The translations under genes and the position numbers were made by a program. Below are positions 19,101-27,728 of a DNA stretch of 64,000 nucleotides, in pieces; position 1 is the stretch's first letter; each line of letters begins with the position of its first letter. Under the pieces are notes generated by a model, which saw only the letters and a program-made list of their open reading frames with translations, ran no database searches and was not told the DNA's origin. Origin of the DNA: SZUA-430 sp034440355. GTDB lineage: Bacteria; Pseudomonadota; Alphaproteobacteria; Micropepsales; Micropepsaceae. Location: contig JAWXBY010000041.1 of assembly GCA_034440355.1 (NCBI GenBank), positions 22,765 through 86,764 of the forward strand. Reading direction: 5' to 3'.

Positions 19101-20684
19101 ATCGCGAAATTCCGGCACGCGACGCCGGGCGTGATGCTGATCTCCCCACCGCCGCATCACGACATCTACTCGATCGAAGACCTCGCGCAGCTGATCTACG
19201 ACCTGAAGCAGATCAACCCGCACGCGCGCGTCTGCGTAAAACTCGTGGCCTCGTCAGGCATCGGCACCATCGCCGCCGGCGTCGCGAAAGCGAAAGCCGA
19301 CATCATCCTGATCTCAGGCCACGTCGGCGGCACAGGCGCATCGCCGCTCACCTCGATCAAATACGCGGGCGTGCCGTGGGAGATGGGCCTCACAGAAGCG
19401 AACCAGCTTCTGACGCTCAACAACCTGCGCCACCGCATCGTGCTCCGCACCGACGGCGGCCTGCGCACGGGTCGCGACATCGTCATGGCCGCAATGATGG
19501 GCGCGGAAGAATACGGCATCGGCACAGCGGCGCTGGTGGCCATGGGCTGCATCATGGTCCGTCAGTGCCATTCGAACACATGCCCCGTCGGCGTCTGCAC
19601 GCAGAACGAAGAGCTGCGCAAGAAGTTCACCGGCACGGCCGAGAAGGTCGTGAACCTGATGAGCTTCCTCGCCGAAGAGGTGCGCGAGATCCTGGCCTCG
19701 ATGGGCTTCCGCTCGCTGAAAGAAGTCATCGGCCGCACCGATCTGCTCGCGCAAGTGAACCGCGGCGCGCACGACCTCGACGACCTCGACCTGAACCCGC
19801 TGCTCGCGCAAGCCGATCCCGGCCCCAACCCGCGCTACTGCACGATCCAGGGACGCAATGAAGTCCCTGACACGCTGGACGCCGAGGTCGTGCGCGACGC
19901 CGCGCGCCTCCTCGAAGACGGCCAGAAGATGCAGCTGACCTACACCGTGCGCAACACGATGCGCGCTATCGGCACGCGCACCTCGCATCACATCGTCAAG
20001 AAATATGGCATGAAGGGTTTGAACCCCGGCCAACTCGTCCTCGAACTGCGCGGCTCGGCCGGTCAGTCACTGGGCGCCTTCGCGGTGCAGGGCCTGAAGC
20101 TCAAAGTCTTCGGCGACGCCAACGACTACGTCGGCAAAGGTCTCTCCGGCGCAACGATCGTCGTGCGGCCCATGGTGTCGAGCCCGCTCGAAAGCCAGGA
20201 CAACGCCATCATCGGCAACACGGTCCTGTACGGCGCAACGGCGGGCAAACTCTTCGCGGCAGGGCAGGCGGGCGAACGCTTCGCCGTGCGCAACTCTGGC
20301 GCCCACACGGTGGTCGAAGGCTGCGGCTCGAACGGCATCGAATACATGACCGGAGGCGTCGCGGTGATCTTAGGCGAGATCGGCGAGAACTTCGCCGCCG
20401 GCATGACCGGCGGCATGGCCTTCGTCCTCGATCACGCCAACGACCTCCCCATGAAGGTCAACCCCGACAGCGTGGTCTGGCAACGCTTGGCCAGCGCCTA
20501 TTGGGAAGAAGTTCTCGTTACCCTCATCGAAGAACACGTCGCCGAAACGGGCTCCCGCCACGCCAAGCGCATCCTCCAGCAATGGGACGTCGAGCGCACC
20601 CACGTCTGGCAGGTCTGCCCGAAGGAAATGCTCGCCCGCCTCAAACACCCGCTCAGCGACGAACCGGCGGCAGTCAGGGCCTAA
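16119..20684 (+). CDS. gltB: Glutamate synthase large subunit
   Basis: 1521 residues from MTDQPRFDTVEQ. The catalytic cysteine of the class II amidotransferase is in EHDACGVGLVAAIDG (Cys39), so a propeptide of 38 residues must be removed. The central and FMN synthase domains follow; CHSNTCPVGVC with its upstream cysteine (GCIMVRQC) is the 3Fe-4S cluster site. The C-terminal GXGXG beta-helix (GNTVLYGATAGKLFAAGQAG) is complete. It works with GltD in ammonia assimilation. Confidence 0.97.
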   Translation: MTDQPRFDTVEQELARYAANARHLEEAHAYSPDQEHDACGVGLVAAIDGKPRREIVLHAIAALKCVWHRGAVDADGKTGDGAGLHIQVPQDFFADEVRATGHDLEGGRIGIGMIFLPRTDYAAQETCRTIVEAEILRFGYYIYGWRQVPIDISVIGEKANATRPEIEQIMFDTGTEKDVEAIERDLFIIRRRIEIEVRKASIANFYVCSLSTRSLIYKGMFLAEQLSTFYPDLNDDRFISPMAIFHQRYSTNTFPTWYLAHPFRMLAHNGEINTLKGNVNWMKSHEIRMASEAFGEHQDDIKPIIQPGSSDSAALDAVFEVLCRAGRSAPMAKTLLVPEAWSKKGSSAMPDAHRAMYQYSNSVMEPWDGPAALAATDGRWVIAGLDRNGLRPLRYTLTDDGLLFVGSETGMVVLPEQKITHKGRVGPGQMIGVDLQRGKFFDDRAIKDELAHEHPYEEWTNNIVDLEPIIGPGPEPRMFEDKSELRRRQLAAAISMEDLEMVLHPMVEDGKEPVGSMGDDTPLAVLSHTYRPLSHYFRQNFSQVTNPPIDSLREDRVMSLRTRFRNLGNVLAQDKTQVEVFTLESPVISTGMYIRMKDHLIGRFFEIDCVFAVGQEGPSGSAVKEALDRICKQAEEAVASGYSHLILTDERIGEGVSAIPMILATGAVHSHLVKTRMRTFTSLNVRSAECMDTHYFAVLIGVGATTVNAYLAQECIADRHARGLFGKRSLGECVKRYLDSVSAGLLKIISKMGISVISSYRGGYNFEAVGLSRSMVAEYFPGMPSRISGIGLGGIQKRATKQHARAFTEDVAALPIGGLYRYRNGGETHAHSAASIHLLQSAVEQDSYQLFRKYAEAIRGAPPTSLRHLMDFRPRPAAAIPMEEVESITEIRKRFVTPGMSLGALSPEAHGTLNVAMNRIGAKSDSGEGGEDPARFKPRPNGDNANSAIKQIASGRFGVTAEYLNQCREIEIKVAQGAKPGEGGQLPGFKVTEMIAKFRHATPGVMLISPPPHHDIYSIEDLAQLIYDLKQINPHARVCVKLVASSGIGTIAAGVAKAKADIILISGHVGGTGASPLTSIKYAGVPWEMGLTEANQLLTLNNLRHRIVLRTDGGLRTGRDIVMAAMMGAEEYGIGTAALVAMGCIMVRQCHSNTCPVGVCTQNEELRKKFTGTAEKVVNLMSFLAEEVREILASMGFRSLKEVIGRTDLLAQVNRGAHDLDDLDLNPLLAQADPGPNPRYCTIQGRNEVPDTLDAEVVRDAARLLEDGQKMQLTYTVRNTMRAIGTRTSHHIVKKYGMKGLNPGQLVLELRGSAGQSLGAFAVQGLKLKVFGDANDYVGKGLSGATIVVRPMVSSPLESQDNAIIGNTVLYGATAGKLFAAGQAGERFAVRNSGAHTVVEGCGSNGIEYMTGGVAVILGEIGENFAAGMTGGMAFVLDHANDLPMKVNPDSVVWQRLASAYWEEVLVTLIEEHVAETGSRHAKRILQQWDVERTHVWQVCPKEMLARLKHPLSDEPAAVRA

Positions 20685-20763
20685 GGCGAATAATCGGCCA
20701 ATTTCTAGGGCGGCGCGGAACCGTCCTTGCACCGTGTCGCGCGCGCCTCGTATTTAGCAGGCC

Positions 20764-21870
20764 ATGGGGGAATCACCCGTCATCACCCGGCGCTTCCGCG
20801 TCGCGGGAATGAACAGCGAGGTCTGCGCCGCGCGCGTCGAACACGCGCTGATGGCGCTGCCCGGCGTCGAGGAAGCCGTCGTCGACCTCGACCGCTCGCA
20901 GGTCGTGGTGTGGAGCGACGGCACCATCCCCGACGTCACGCTCGCCGACGCCGTCGAACGCGTCGGCTACACGCTCATCCTGGCTGCCGACGACGAACCA
21001 GAGCCCGAACCGCCCGCGCCGGAGCCAGAACCCGAGCCAGAGCCCGAACCCGAGCCAGAGCCCGAACCCGAGCCAGAGCCCGAACCGGCGCCCCCATCGC
21101 CATCGCGTCCCGCTCCGACGCCGCAGATCGACCGCGACGAGATCATCGTCGAACGCGAACCGGAGCGCCGTTCGTGGGTGCCCTCCTTCGGCGATGTTTG
21201 GTACGTCGCAACACGCACCATCGTCTTCGCCCTCGTCGCCTCGATCCTGTGGGTCGCCGCGTACAGCTTCCTGCCCGCGCCCTTCACCCTCGTCATGGTC
21301 AGCGAGTCGCTGTTCGAAGGTCGCAACATCCGCCACCAGTGGGTGCCGCTCGAACGCATCTCGCCGCACCTGATCCGCGCCGTTATCGCCGCCGAAGACA
21401 ACGAGTTCTGTCACCACTGGGGATTCGATTTCAACGAACTCGAGAAGGCCTGGGACCGATCGCAGCGCAACGGTGGCCGCCTCCGCGGCGCGTCCACGAT
21501 CACCCAGCAGACAGCGAAGAACGCGTTCCTCTGGGGCGGCCGGTCGTATGTGCGCAAAGGCTTCGAGGCCTACTTCACCGTCCTCATCGAAGGCCTCTGG
21601 TCCAAGCGCCGCACGATGGAGGTCTATCTCAACATCATCGAGTGGGGCCCCGGCGTCTTCGGCGCAGAGGCCGCCGCGCGGCACTGGTTCCGCAAACCGG
21701 CCTCGCGCCTGACGCAGATGGAAGCCGCCCGCCTGGCCGCCATCCTGCCGAACCCGGCCCGCTATCGCGCCAACCCGCCGGGCCCGTACGTGAGCAACCG
21801 CGGCTACACCATCGCCGCCCGCGCCAACAGTGTCGACTTGAACGGCGACGACCGCTGCGCAAAGCCTTAG
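20764..21870 (+). CDS. mtgA: HMA-like domain fused to monofunctional peptidoglycan transglycosylase
   Basis: 368 residues in four parts. Residues 8-75 resemble a heavy-metal-associated domain (GMNSEVCAARVEHALMALPGVEEAVVDL), but the first cysteine of the usual GMxCxxC is a serine. Residues about 78-112 are a Glu-Pro repeat. A transmembrane helix is near 150-175. The C-terminal part is a GT51 glycosyltransferase: AVIAAEDNEFCHHWGFD with the catalytic Glu, GASTITQQTAKNAFLW, and RTMEVYLNIIEWGPGVFG. The enzyme polymerises lipid II without a transpeptidase domain. The N-terminal domain would be cytoplasmic, and its role is unknown. MtgA of ordinary size is about 230-250 residues. The start ATG is taken at the first homologous residue. 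Confidence 0.88.
   Translation: MGESPVITRRFRVAGMNSEVCAARVEHALMALPGVEEAVVDLDRSQVVVWSDGTIPDVTLADAVERVGYTLILAADDEPEPEPPAPEPEPEPEPEPEPEPEPEPEPEPAPPSPSRPAPTPQIDRDEIIVEREPERRSWVPSFGDVWYVATRTIVFALVASILWVAAYSFLPAPFTLVMVSESLFEGRNIRHQWVPLERISPHLIRAVIAAEDNEFCHHWGFDFNELEKAWDRSQRNGGRLRGASTITQQTAKNAFLWGGRSYVRKGFEAYFTVLIEGLWSKRRTMEVYLNIIEWGPGVFGAEAAARHWFRKPASRLTQMEAARLAAILPNPARYRANPPGPYVSNRGYTIAARANSVDLNGDDRCAKP
21031..21084 (+). repeat. Three perfect 18 bp tandem copies encoding the Glu-Pro linker
   Basis: The unit cccgagccagagcccgaa occurs three times without mismatch at 21031, 21049 and 21067, with degenerate copies on both sides. It encodes (PEPEPE)n and forms the linker between the HMA-like and membrane parts of the transglycosylase. 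Such in-frame repeats can change copy number by slippage. Confidence 0.95.
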
Positions 21871-21917
21871 GTTAAAGCACTCGCCGCCGAATCAACTCGC
21901 CCTCGGGGAGGTTTTCG

Positions 21918-22592
21918 ATGCGCCGCCTTCACAACTTCCAGCTCTCGCCCTTCTGCCGCAAAGTGCGTCTCGTGCTCGGCGAAAAGAAGCTGGGCTTCGA
22001 GAGCATCGACGAACGCCCCTGGCAGCCGCGCGCCGATCTGCTGCCGCTCGACCCGTCGGGCCAGTTGCCGGTGCTCATCGAAGACGGCGGCTTCGCCGTC
22101 TCCGACAGCCAAGCGATCGTCGAGTATCTCGAAGAGGTCCATCCCGAACCCGCACTGATGCCCAAGCGTCCGGCTGAGCGCGCAGAGGTCCGCCGTCTGG
22201 CCGCCTGGTTCGACCGCTTCTTCTTCGCCGAAGTCTCCTCCGTCGTCGTGCGCGAGAAGCTGCTGAAACGCTATCGCACAGGCGTCGGCACGCAGGAGCC
22301 GAACGCGCAAGCTCTGCGCGCAAGCCTGGAAGCCTTGCGCGGCCACCTCGACTTCGTAACCAAGCTGTCCGAACAACGCGACTTCCTCGCGGGCCCCATG
22401 AGCCTCGCCGACTTCACCGCCGCCGCACACCTCTCCTGCATCGACTATTTCGGCGACGTGCCGTGGGACGACTACCCGCGCGCCCGCGAATGGTACGCGC
22501 GTCTGAAGTCCAGACCCTGCTTCCGCCCGCTCCTCGCCGATCAGCTGCCCGGTTTCGCGCCCGCGCCCGAATATGCCAACCTGGATTTCTAG
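21918..22592 (+). CDS. fzlA: Glutathione S-transferase family protein, FzlA-like
   Basis: 224 residues of GST fold: a thioredoxin-like N-terminal domain (LHNFQLSPFCRKVRLVLGEKK, LPVLIEDGGFAVSDSQAIVEYL) and a helical C-terminal domain. The LSPFCRKVRLVLGEKK start and the C-terminal ending NLDF resemble FzlA, the alphaproteobacterial FtsZ-binding GST homologue that promotes cell constriction. Such proteins may have lost catalytic activity. It lies just before queG, a neighbourhood commonly seen in the class. A generic GST cannot be excluded without alignment. Confidence 0.72.
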   Translation: MRRLHNFQLSPFCRKVRLVLGEKKLGFESIDERPWQPRADLLPLDPSGQLPVLIEDGGFAVSDSQAIVEYLEEVHPEPALMPKRPAERAEVRRLAAWFDRFFFAEVSSVVVREKLLKRYRTGVGTQEPNAQALRASLEALRGHLDFVTKLSEQRDFLAGPMSLADFTAAAHLSCIDYFGDVPWDDYPRAREWYARLKSRPCFRPLLADQLPGFAPAPEYANLDF

Positions 22593-22616
22593 GGGCACAA
22601 TGAAGGCTTTCGATCT

Positions 22617-23729
22617 ATGCCGTCCGCGCGCGACGCGATCCGCGACCTGGCGCTCGCCCAAGGTTTCGACGCCGTGGGCTTTGCCCCCGCGAGCGCCGGC
22701 GCGCGCGCAGGCGAGGGGCTAAAGGCTTTCCTCGCCGCGGGCCATCACGGCGACATGGGCTGGCTCGAAACGCGCGCCGACGAACGCGCCGACCCGCAAA
22801 CCCTGTGGCCTGAAGCGAAAAGTGCCGTCGTCCTCGGTCTGTCTTACGCCCCCGCTGACGATCCGCTCGCAGCTCTCGAACGCCGCGACCGCGGCACGAT
22901 TTCCGTCTACGCGCAAAACAACGACTACCACGACGTCATCAAGAAGCGCCTGAAAGCGATCGGCCGCGAGGTCGTGAAGACCTTCGGCGGCGACATCAAA
23001 GTCTTCGTCGACACAGCCCCGGTGATGGAAAAACCGCTCGCACAAAGCGCCGGCCTCGGTTGGCAAGGCAAGCACACGAACCTGGTCAGCCGCGAACACG
23101 GCTCATGGCTCTTCCTCGGCGTGATCCTGACGACGCTCGATCTCGAAGCGGCCACACAACAAGAAGACCTTTGCGGCACCTGCAGCCGTTGCCTAGACAT
23201 CTGCCCGACGAAGGCCTTCCCCGCACCCTACAAACTCGACGCGCGCCGCTGCATCTCCTACCTCACGATCGAACACAAAGGCCCGATCCCGCGCGAGTTG
23301 CGCGCTCTCATGGGCAACCGCATCTACGGCTGCGACGATTGCCTGGCCGTCTGCCCGTGGAACAAATTCGCCGCCAGCGCACGCGAAGCCGCCTTCTTCC
23401 CCCGCGTCGAACTCAAAGCACCGTTGCTCGCCCATTTGGCCGCGCTCGACGACAAGGCCTTTCGCGAAGTCTTTAAAGCCTCCCCCGTCAAACGCATCGG
23501 CCGCGACCGCTTCGTCCGCAACGTCCTCATCGCCATCGGCAATTCCGGTGACACAGCGCTTGGCGCCACCGCGCAAGCGCGCCTCGCCGATCCATCGCCT
23601 TTGGTCCGCGGCGCCGCGATCTGGGCGCTTTCGCGCTTGCTCGTGAAGGATCAATGGGAAACGCTGCGCACCGCGCACGCGCCATCGGAGAAGGACACAA
23701 CTGTGATCGACGAATGGCGTGCGGCTTAA
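22617..23729 (+). CDS. queG: Epoxyqueuosine reductase
   Basis: 370 residues. QueG reduces epoxyqueuosine to queuosine at tRNA wobble position 34 using cobalamin and two 4Fe-4S clusters. The clusters are seen in CGTCSRCLDICPTKAF and CDDCLAVCPWNKFA. The B12-binding N-terminal domain includes ALGLSYAP-like VVLGLSYAPADDP and the WQGKHTNLVSREHGSW segment. The C-terminal HEAT-like repeat (LADPSPLVRGAAIWALSRL) is present. It starts 24 bp after fzlA. Its 3' end overlaps the convergent TPR gene by 4 bp. Confidence 0.95.
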   Translation: MPSARDAIRDLALAQGFDAVGFAPASAGARAGEGLKAFLAAGHHGDMGWLETRADERADPQTLWPEAKSAVVLGLSYAPADDPLAALERRDRGTISVYAQNNDYHDVIKKRLKAIGREVVKTFGGDIKVFVDTAPVMEKPLAQSAGLGWQGKHTNLVSREHGSWLFLGVILTTLDLEAATQQEDLCGTCSRCLDICPTKAFPAPYKLDARRCISYLTIEHKGPIPRELRALMGNRIYGCDDCLAVCPWNKFAASAREAAFFPRVELKAPLLAHLAALDDKAFREVFKASPVKRIGRDRFVRNVLIAIGNSGDTALGATAQARLADPSPLVRGAAIWALSRLLVKDQWETLRTAHAPSEKDTTVIDEWRAA

Positions 23730-24517
23730 GGCTGCGACTTCGTCTTGGGCTTGGCCGTGCCGCCCGCCTTCACTTCCAGTTTTTCGATTTCCATGCGCGC
23801 ACTCGCAGCCGCTTCGCTGTGCGGCTGCTTGTCGAGCACGGCCATGAAGTCCTGCCGCGCCCCGGCTTTGTCGCCTTGCGCCGCGCGTAGCAACCCGCGC
23901 TCCACCAGCGCTTCGACGTTTTTGTCGTCCAGCAGCAACGCCTGTGTCACGTCGCCCATCGCGCCTTTGATGTTCTTCTGCGCCCGCCGCGCGCTGGCGC
24001 GCAGCACAAGCGCCTGAACGTTGCCGGGCTCGGCGGCCAGTGCCGACGTCAAATCCGATTCCGCCGCCGCCCACTTCTTCAACAGCGCAGACGCGCGCGC
24101 GCGATCGATGAGATACTCCGCCTCGCCAGGCATCAACGACAGCGCCGCGGTCAGCGACGCCGTCGCCAGCTCAGGCTGGCCCGCCAGCAACCACGCATTG
24201 CCCGCCTGACCCAAGATCTGCGCCCGCGTTTCCGTGTCGCCCGCCGAAGGTTTGCGCGCCAGCACATCCAAACGCCGCGCTGCCTCGCCGTATTGTTTCA
24301 GCGTCACAAGCGCGACCGCCGCACAATGCTCCGCACCCGGATCGCCGCCGGCTTTCAGCGCCTCCGTCGCCATCTCCAACGCTTCTTCCGGCTTGCGATC
24401 GGCCTTCTTCAAGCAGAGGTCGTATTGGAAATCGATGGCCGGCACGTCGGTGCTGGGCACCGCATCGGCGGCAATCAACGCGAGAGCGAAAAAGGCGAGC
24501 TTGACCATCCGCGACAC
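23726..24517 (-). CDS. Secreted tetratricopeptide-repeat protein
   Basis: 263 residues. A signal peptide (MVKLAFFALALIAADAVPS) follows a start at 24517 or, equally likely, the ATG at 24508. The mature part is a solenoid of TPR-like helix pairs (EEALEMATEALKAGG, AQILGQAGNAWLLAGQPELATASLTAAL, AESDLTSALAAEPGNVQALVLRASARRAQ). Such proteins scaffold protein complexes in the periplasm. No enzyme motif is visible. It is divergent from the epimerase gene. Confidence 0.8.
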   Translation of the reverse strand: MSRMVKLAFFALALIAADAVPSTDVPAIDFQYDLCLKKADRKPEEALEMATEALKAGGDPGAEHCAAVALVTLKQYGEAARRLDVLARKPSAGDTETRAQILGQAGNAWLLAGQPELATASLTAALSLMPGEAEYLIDRARASALLKKWAAAESDLTSALAAEPGNVQALVLRASARRAQKNIKGAMGDVTQALLLDDKNVEALVERGLLRAAQGDKAGARQDFMAVLDKQPHSEAAASARMEIEKLEVKAGGTAKPKTKSQP

Positions 24518-24574
24518 TTCGCAGACTTTCCGCCAAATTCAAGTTTAAACCGTGTAAGTGGCGAGGCAGAACCC

Positions 24575-25450
24575 ATGAACCGGCTGTTTTGCTTTGGCTT
24601 TGGTTACAGCGCCACCGTCCTCGCCCACCGGCTGAAAGCCCAAGGCTGGCGCATCGCCGGCACCGCCCGCACGCGCGAGAAGGTCAAGGAACTAACCGCC
24701 CAGGGCATCGAAGCCTACCAATTCGACGCACCACTTTCGCACGCCGCCGCCGCGCTCGCCGGCACGACACACATCTTGGTCAGCACGCCGCCGAACGTCG
24801 GCGGCGATCCGGCCCTCACCCATCACGTCCACGATCTCTCGGCGCTCACGCCGCGCCCGCAATGGGTAGGCTACCTCTCGACGACCGGCGTCTACGGCGA
24901 TCACCAAGGCGGCTGGGTCGACGAAGCAACGCCGGTGACGCCGTCAAACGAACGCGCCAAACGCCGCATAGCCGCCGAACACGCGTGGGCAGCGTGGGGC
25001 GCGGCGGTCAACGTGCCCGTCCACATCTTCCGCCTCGCTGGCATCTACGGCCCCGGCCAAAACCAACTCGTCTCACTGCGCGAAGGCAAAGCCCGCCGCA
25101 TCATCAAACCCGGCCAAGTCTTCTCGCGCATCCACGTCGAAGACATCGCGACGGTGCTGGAAGCCTCGATCGCGAAGCCGAACGCCGGCGCCATCTACAA
25201 CGTCTGCGACGACGAACCTGCGCCGCCGGATGAAGTCGTGGCGTACGCGGCAAAGCTCCTCAACATCGACCCGCCGCCCAGTGAGCCGTTCGAAGAAGCC
25301 GCACGCACGCTCTCCGACATGGCGTTGAGCTTCTATCTCGACTCAAAACGCGTGAAGAACGACCGCATCAAACAAGACCTCGGCGTCACGCTGCGCTACC
25401 CGACCTATCGCGAAGGCTTAACCGCGTTGTTGGCCGAAGACGGCAGATGA
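24575..25450 (+). CDS. NAD(P)-dependent epimerase, YeeZ-like extended SDR
   Basis: 291 residues from MNRLFCFGFGYSATVLAHRL, a Rossmann fold with a GFGYSA nucleotide loop rather than classical GxxGxxG. The segments LSTTGVYGDHQGGWVDEATP, ERAKRRIAAEHAW and FRLAGIYGPGQNQL are characteristic of YeeZ-like atypical SDRs. The usual YxxxK catalytic pair is not obvious, so enzymatic activity is uncertain. The group is linked with sugar nucleotide or cell-envelope metabolism. It precedes three glycosyltransferase genes. Confidence 0.8.
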   Translation: MNRLFCFGFGYSATVLAHRLKAQGWRIAGTARTREKVKELTAQGIEAYQFDAPLSHAAAALAGTTHILVSTPPNVGGDPALTHHVHDLSALTPRPQWVGYLSTTGVYGDHQGGWVDEATPVTPSNERAKRRIAAEHAWAAWGAAVNVPVHIFRLAGIYGPGQNQLVSLREGKARRIIKPGQVFSRIHVEDIATVLEASIAKPNAGAIYNVCDDEPAPPDEVVAYAAKLLNIDPPPSEPFEEAARTLSDMALSFYLDSKRVKNDRIKQDLGVTLRYPTYREGLTALLAEDGR

Positions 25451-25498
25451 ATCGTCGCCCATTGCATTCCCGCTCAACATGTCGGATTTGAAGCCGGA

Positions 25499-26662
25499 AT
25501 GCCGACGCTCAAACCCGTGACACTCACAGTGCTGCAAGTCATCCCGGCCCTCGACGCCGGCGGTGCGGAGCGTACCGCCGTCGACGTCGCGCGCGCCGTG
25601 GTGAAGGCCGGCGGCAAGGCGTGGATCGCGACCAAGGGCGGCCGCCTCGCTGCGGAGGCCGAGAAGGGCGGCGCCAAGATCGTCACCGGCGACTTCGACA
25701 CCAAGCATCCGATGGCGATCCTGCGCAACGCCGAAACGCTGGCCGATCTGATCCGCACGGAGCGCATCGCGATCATCCACGCCCGCTCGCGCGCGCCCGC
25801 ATGGAGCGCCTACTTCGCCGCCCAGCGCACCGGTGCGAAATACGTCGCCACCTATCACGGCATCTACAACGCGAAGAACCCGATCAAGCGTTGGTACAAT
25901 TCGATTATGGCGAAAGGCGATGCCGTCATCGCCAATTCGCAGTTCACCGCCGATCACGTCGTCGCTCAGCACAAAGTCGACGCGAAGAAACTGCACGTCA
26001 TCCCGCGCGGCATCGACGTGAAGGGCTTTACACCCGCGAACGTCACGCAAGATCGCATCGACGCCATTCGTAAACAGTGGAATCTGACACCGGGCAAACC
26101 GGTGATCGTCATGCCCGGCCGCCTCACGCGCTGGAAAGGCCAACTCGTCTTCATCGAAGCGTTGGCACGCTTGCCCGACCGCACGTTCGAAGCCGTGATG
26201 GTCGGCGACGCACAAGAACGCGACGCTTACGTCGATGAACTCCACGCCAGCCTAAAGCGCCTGAACCTAACGGACGCCGTGCGCATCCCCGGCCATTGCA
26301 GCGACATGCCGGCGGCCCTCATGGCGGCCGACGTGATCGTCGCGCCGTCGATCGAACCGGAGGCCTTCGGCCGCGTCGCTGTCGAAGCCCAGGCCATGGG
26401 CCGCCCCATCGTCGCCTCACGCCTCGGCGCGCAAACCGAAACCGTCGCCGACGGTATCACCGGATTCCTGTTCCCACCGGGCGATGCCGAAGCGTTGGCG
26501 CAAGGCATCACGCGCGCGCTCGCACTCTCGCCGGATCAACGCAAAGCCATGGCCAAAAAAGCGAGAGACCGCGTGCTCGCATCCTATTCGGTTCAGGCAA
26601 TGTGCGAAGCGACGCTCAAGGTCTATCGCGACATACTCAAAGCGCCGCGAGAAAATCCCTGA
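25499..26662 (+). CDS. Glycosyltransferase family 4 (GT-B)
   Basis: 387 residues. N-terminal VLQVIPALDAGGAERTAVDVA and C-terminal GRLTRWKGQLVFIEAL, then APSIEPEAFGRVAVEAQAMGRPIVAS with the E-x7-E donor-binding pattern, define a GT4 retaining transferase. It probably adds a sugar in lipopolysaccharide core or another envelope glycan; substrate not deducible. The last 26 bp overlap the 3' end of the convergent second transferase, so there is essentially no intergenic space. Confidence 0.88.
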   Translation: MPTLKPVTLTVLQVIPALDAGGAERTAVDVARAVVKAGGKAWIATKGGRLAAEAEKGGAKIVTGDFDTKHPMAILRNAETLADLIRTERIAIIHARSRAPAWSAYFAAQRTGAKYVATYHGIYNAKNPIKRWYNSIMAKGDAVIANSQFTADHVVAQHKVDAKKLHVIPRGIDVKGFTPANVTQDRIDAIRKQWNLTPGKPVIVMPGRLTRWKGQLVFIEALARLPDRTFEAVMVGDAQERDAYVDELHASLKRLNLTDAVRIPGHCSDMPAALMAADVIVAPSIEPEAFGRVAVEAQAMGRPIVASRLGAQTETVADGITGFLFPPGDAEALAQGITRALALSPDQRKAMAKKARDRVLASYSVQAMCEATLKVYRDILKAPRENP

Positions 26663-27728
26663 CCGCATTCGTCCACTGCGCTGGCCCCTTCGCGCGCGCC
26701 GATGCGCCGGCGCTCAGCTTCTTCTTCAACGCAGCGTCGTCGAGCAAACGCAAAATCTGCCGCCGCACATCCGCAAGATCGTCGCCGTTGCACAGCAAGC
26801 CGGTCTCGCCGTCGCGCACCGCATCGACCGCGCCGCCCTCACGACCGGCAAGCGAAGGCACGCCATACCAAGCGGCCTCGAGATAAACGATCCCGAACCC
26901 TTCGACCGAATTGCCCTCGCGCCGGGCCGGCATGAGAAACACGTCGGCGACCGAGAACAGAGCCGCCTTCGCCGGCCCATCGACCGCGCCCGCGAAGTGC
27001 ACGTGCCGTCCAACGCCGCTGTCGACCACAAGCTTCTCAAGCCGCGGCCGATCCTCGCCGCCGCCCGCCACGATATAAACCGCATTCGGATGCGTTTTCA
27101 AAATGTCGGGCAGCGCACGGATGACCATGTCGATCCCCTTGCGCGGCTCAAGCCGCGCCAGCGTCAACAGCACCGGCGACCGCCCCGCGATCACAGCGCG
27201 CAGATCGCCAAGCTCGCCCGCCGTAGGCTCGTCTTGCGGCCCGATCGGCGGATTGATCACACGCAGCCGCGTCTCACTGTTGGCGACATAGGGCTTCGCC
27301 TGCGACGCGGTATAGGCGGAGTTGGCGACGACGCGCGTAGCCTTCGCCAGCGCACGCACGATCCGGCCTTGCTTGCCGCTGGTCGGGTTCGGCGGAAACT
27401 CCATCCCATGCGCCAGCACGACGATCGCCACGTTGAGTTTCGGCAGACGCTCGATGCTCTTCCACGAATCCGCAAAGATCGCCTCGACGCCGCCGCGCTT
27501 CACAGCTTTAGCAATCGCCCAAGCCTTGCGCCGCCGCCGCAACGGCTTGAACCCGCCGAAGCGATGAATCGGGTAGGGCGCTTTAATTTCAGGTCCGGTC
27601 TCATGCGCATCGTCGGCAAACACGGCAACGTCTTTCCCGCTCGCCGCCAACGCGTCGGCAAGCCCGCCCATCAGTATCTCGATGCCGCCGCGATCGGGCG
27701 GAAAGCACTGGGTCGAAATCAGAATCAT
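26637..27728 (-). CDS. Glycosyltransferase family 4 (GT-B)
   Basis: 363 residues starting MILISTQCFPPDRGGIEILMGG, a typical acceptor-side glycine loop of GT4 enzymes. The donor-site half includes LLTLARLEPRKGIDMVIRALP and LMPARREGNSVEGFGIVYLEAAWYGVP with E-x7-E. The start overlaps the stop of the upstream GT2 gene by 4 bp (ATGA), so both are on one transcript. Likely LPS core or exopolysaccharide synthesis. Confidence 0.88.
   Translation of the reverse strand: MILISTQCFPPDRGGIEILMGGLADALAASGKDVAVFADDAHETGPEIKAPYPIHRFGGFKPLRRRRKAWAIAKAVKRGGVEAIFADSWKSIERLPKLNVAIVVLAHGMEFPPNPTSGKQGRIVRALAKATRVVANSAYTASQAKPYVANSETRLRVINPPIGPQDEPTAGELGDLRAVIAGRSPVLLTLARLEPRKGIDMVIRALPDILKTHPNAVYIVAGGGEDRPRLEKLVVDSGVGRHVHFAGAVDGPAKAALFSVADVFLMPARREGNSVEGFGIVYLEAAWYGVPSLAGREGGAVDAVRDGETGLLCNGDDLADVRRQILRLLDDAALKKKLSAGASARAKGPAQWTNAVRDFLAAL

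Noticed and set aside
15576..20684. Long alternative frames over gltD-gltB (for example 18185-19861 plus strand and several minus-strand frames)
   Set aside because: High GC coding sequence creates long shadow frames; their products are Arg/His-rich with no domains, whereas gltD and gltB are complete in the chosen frames.
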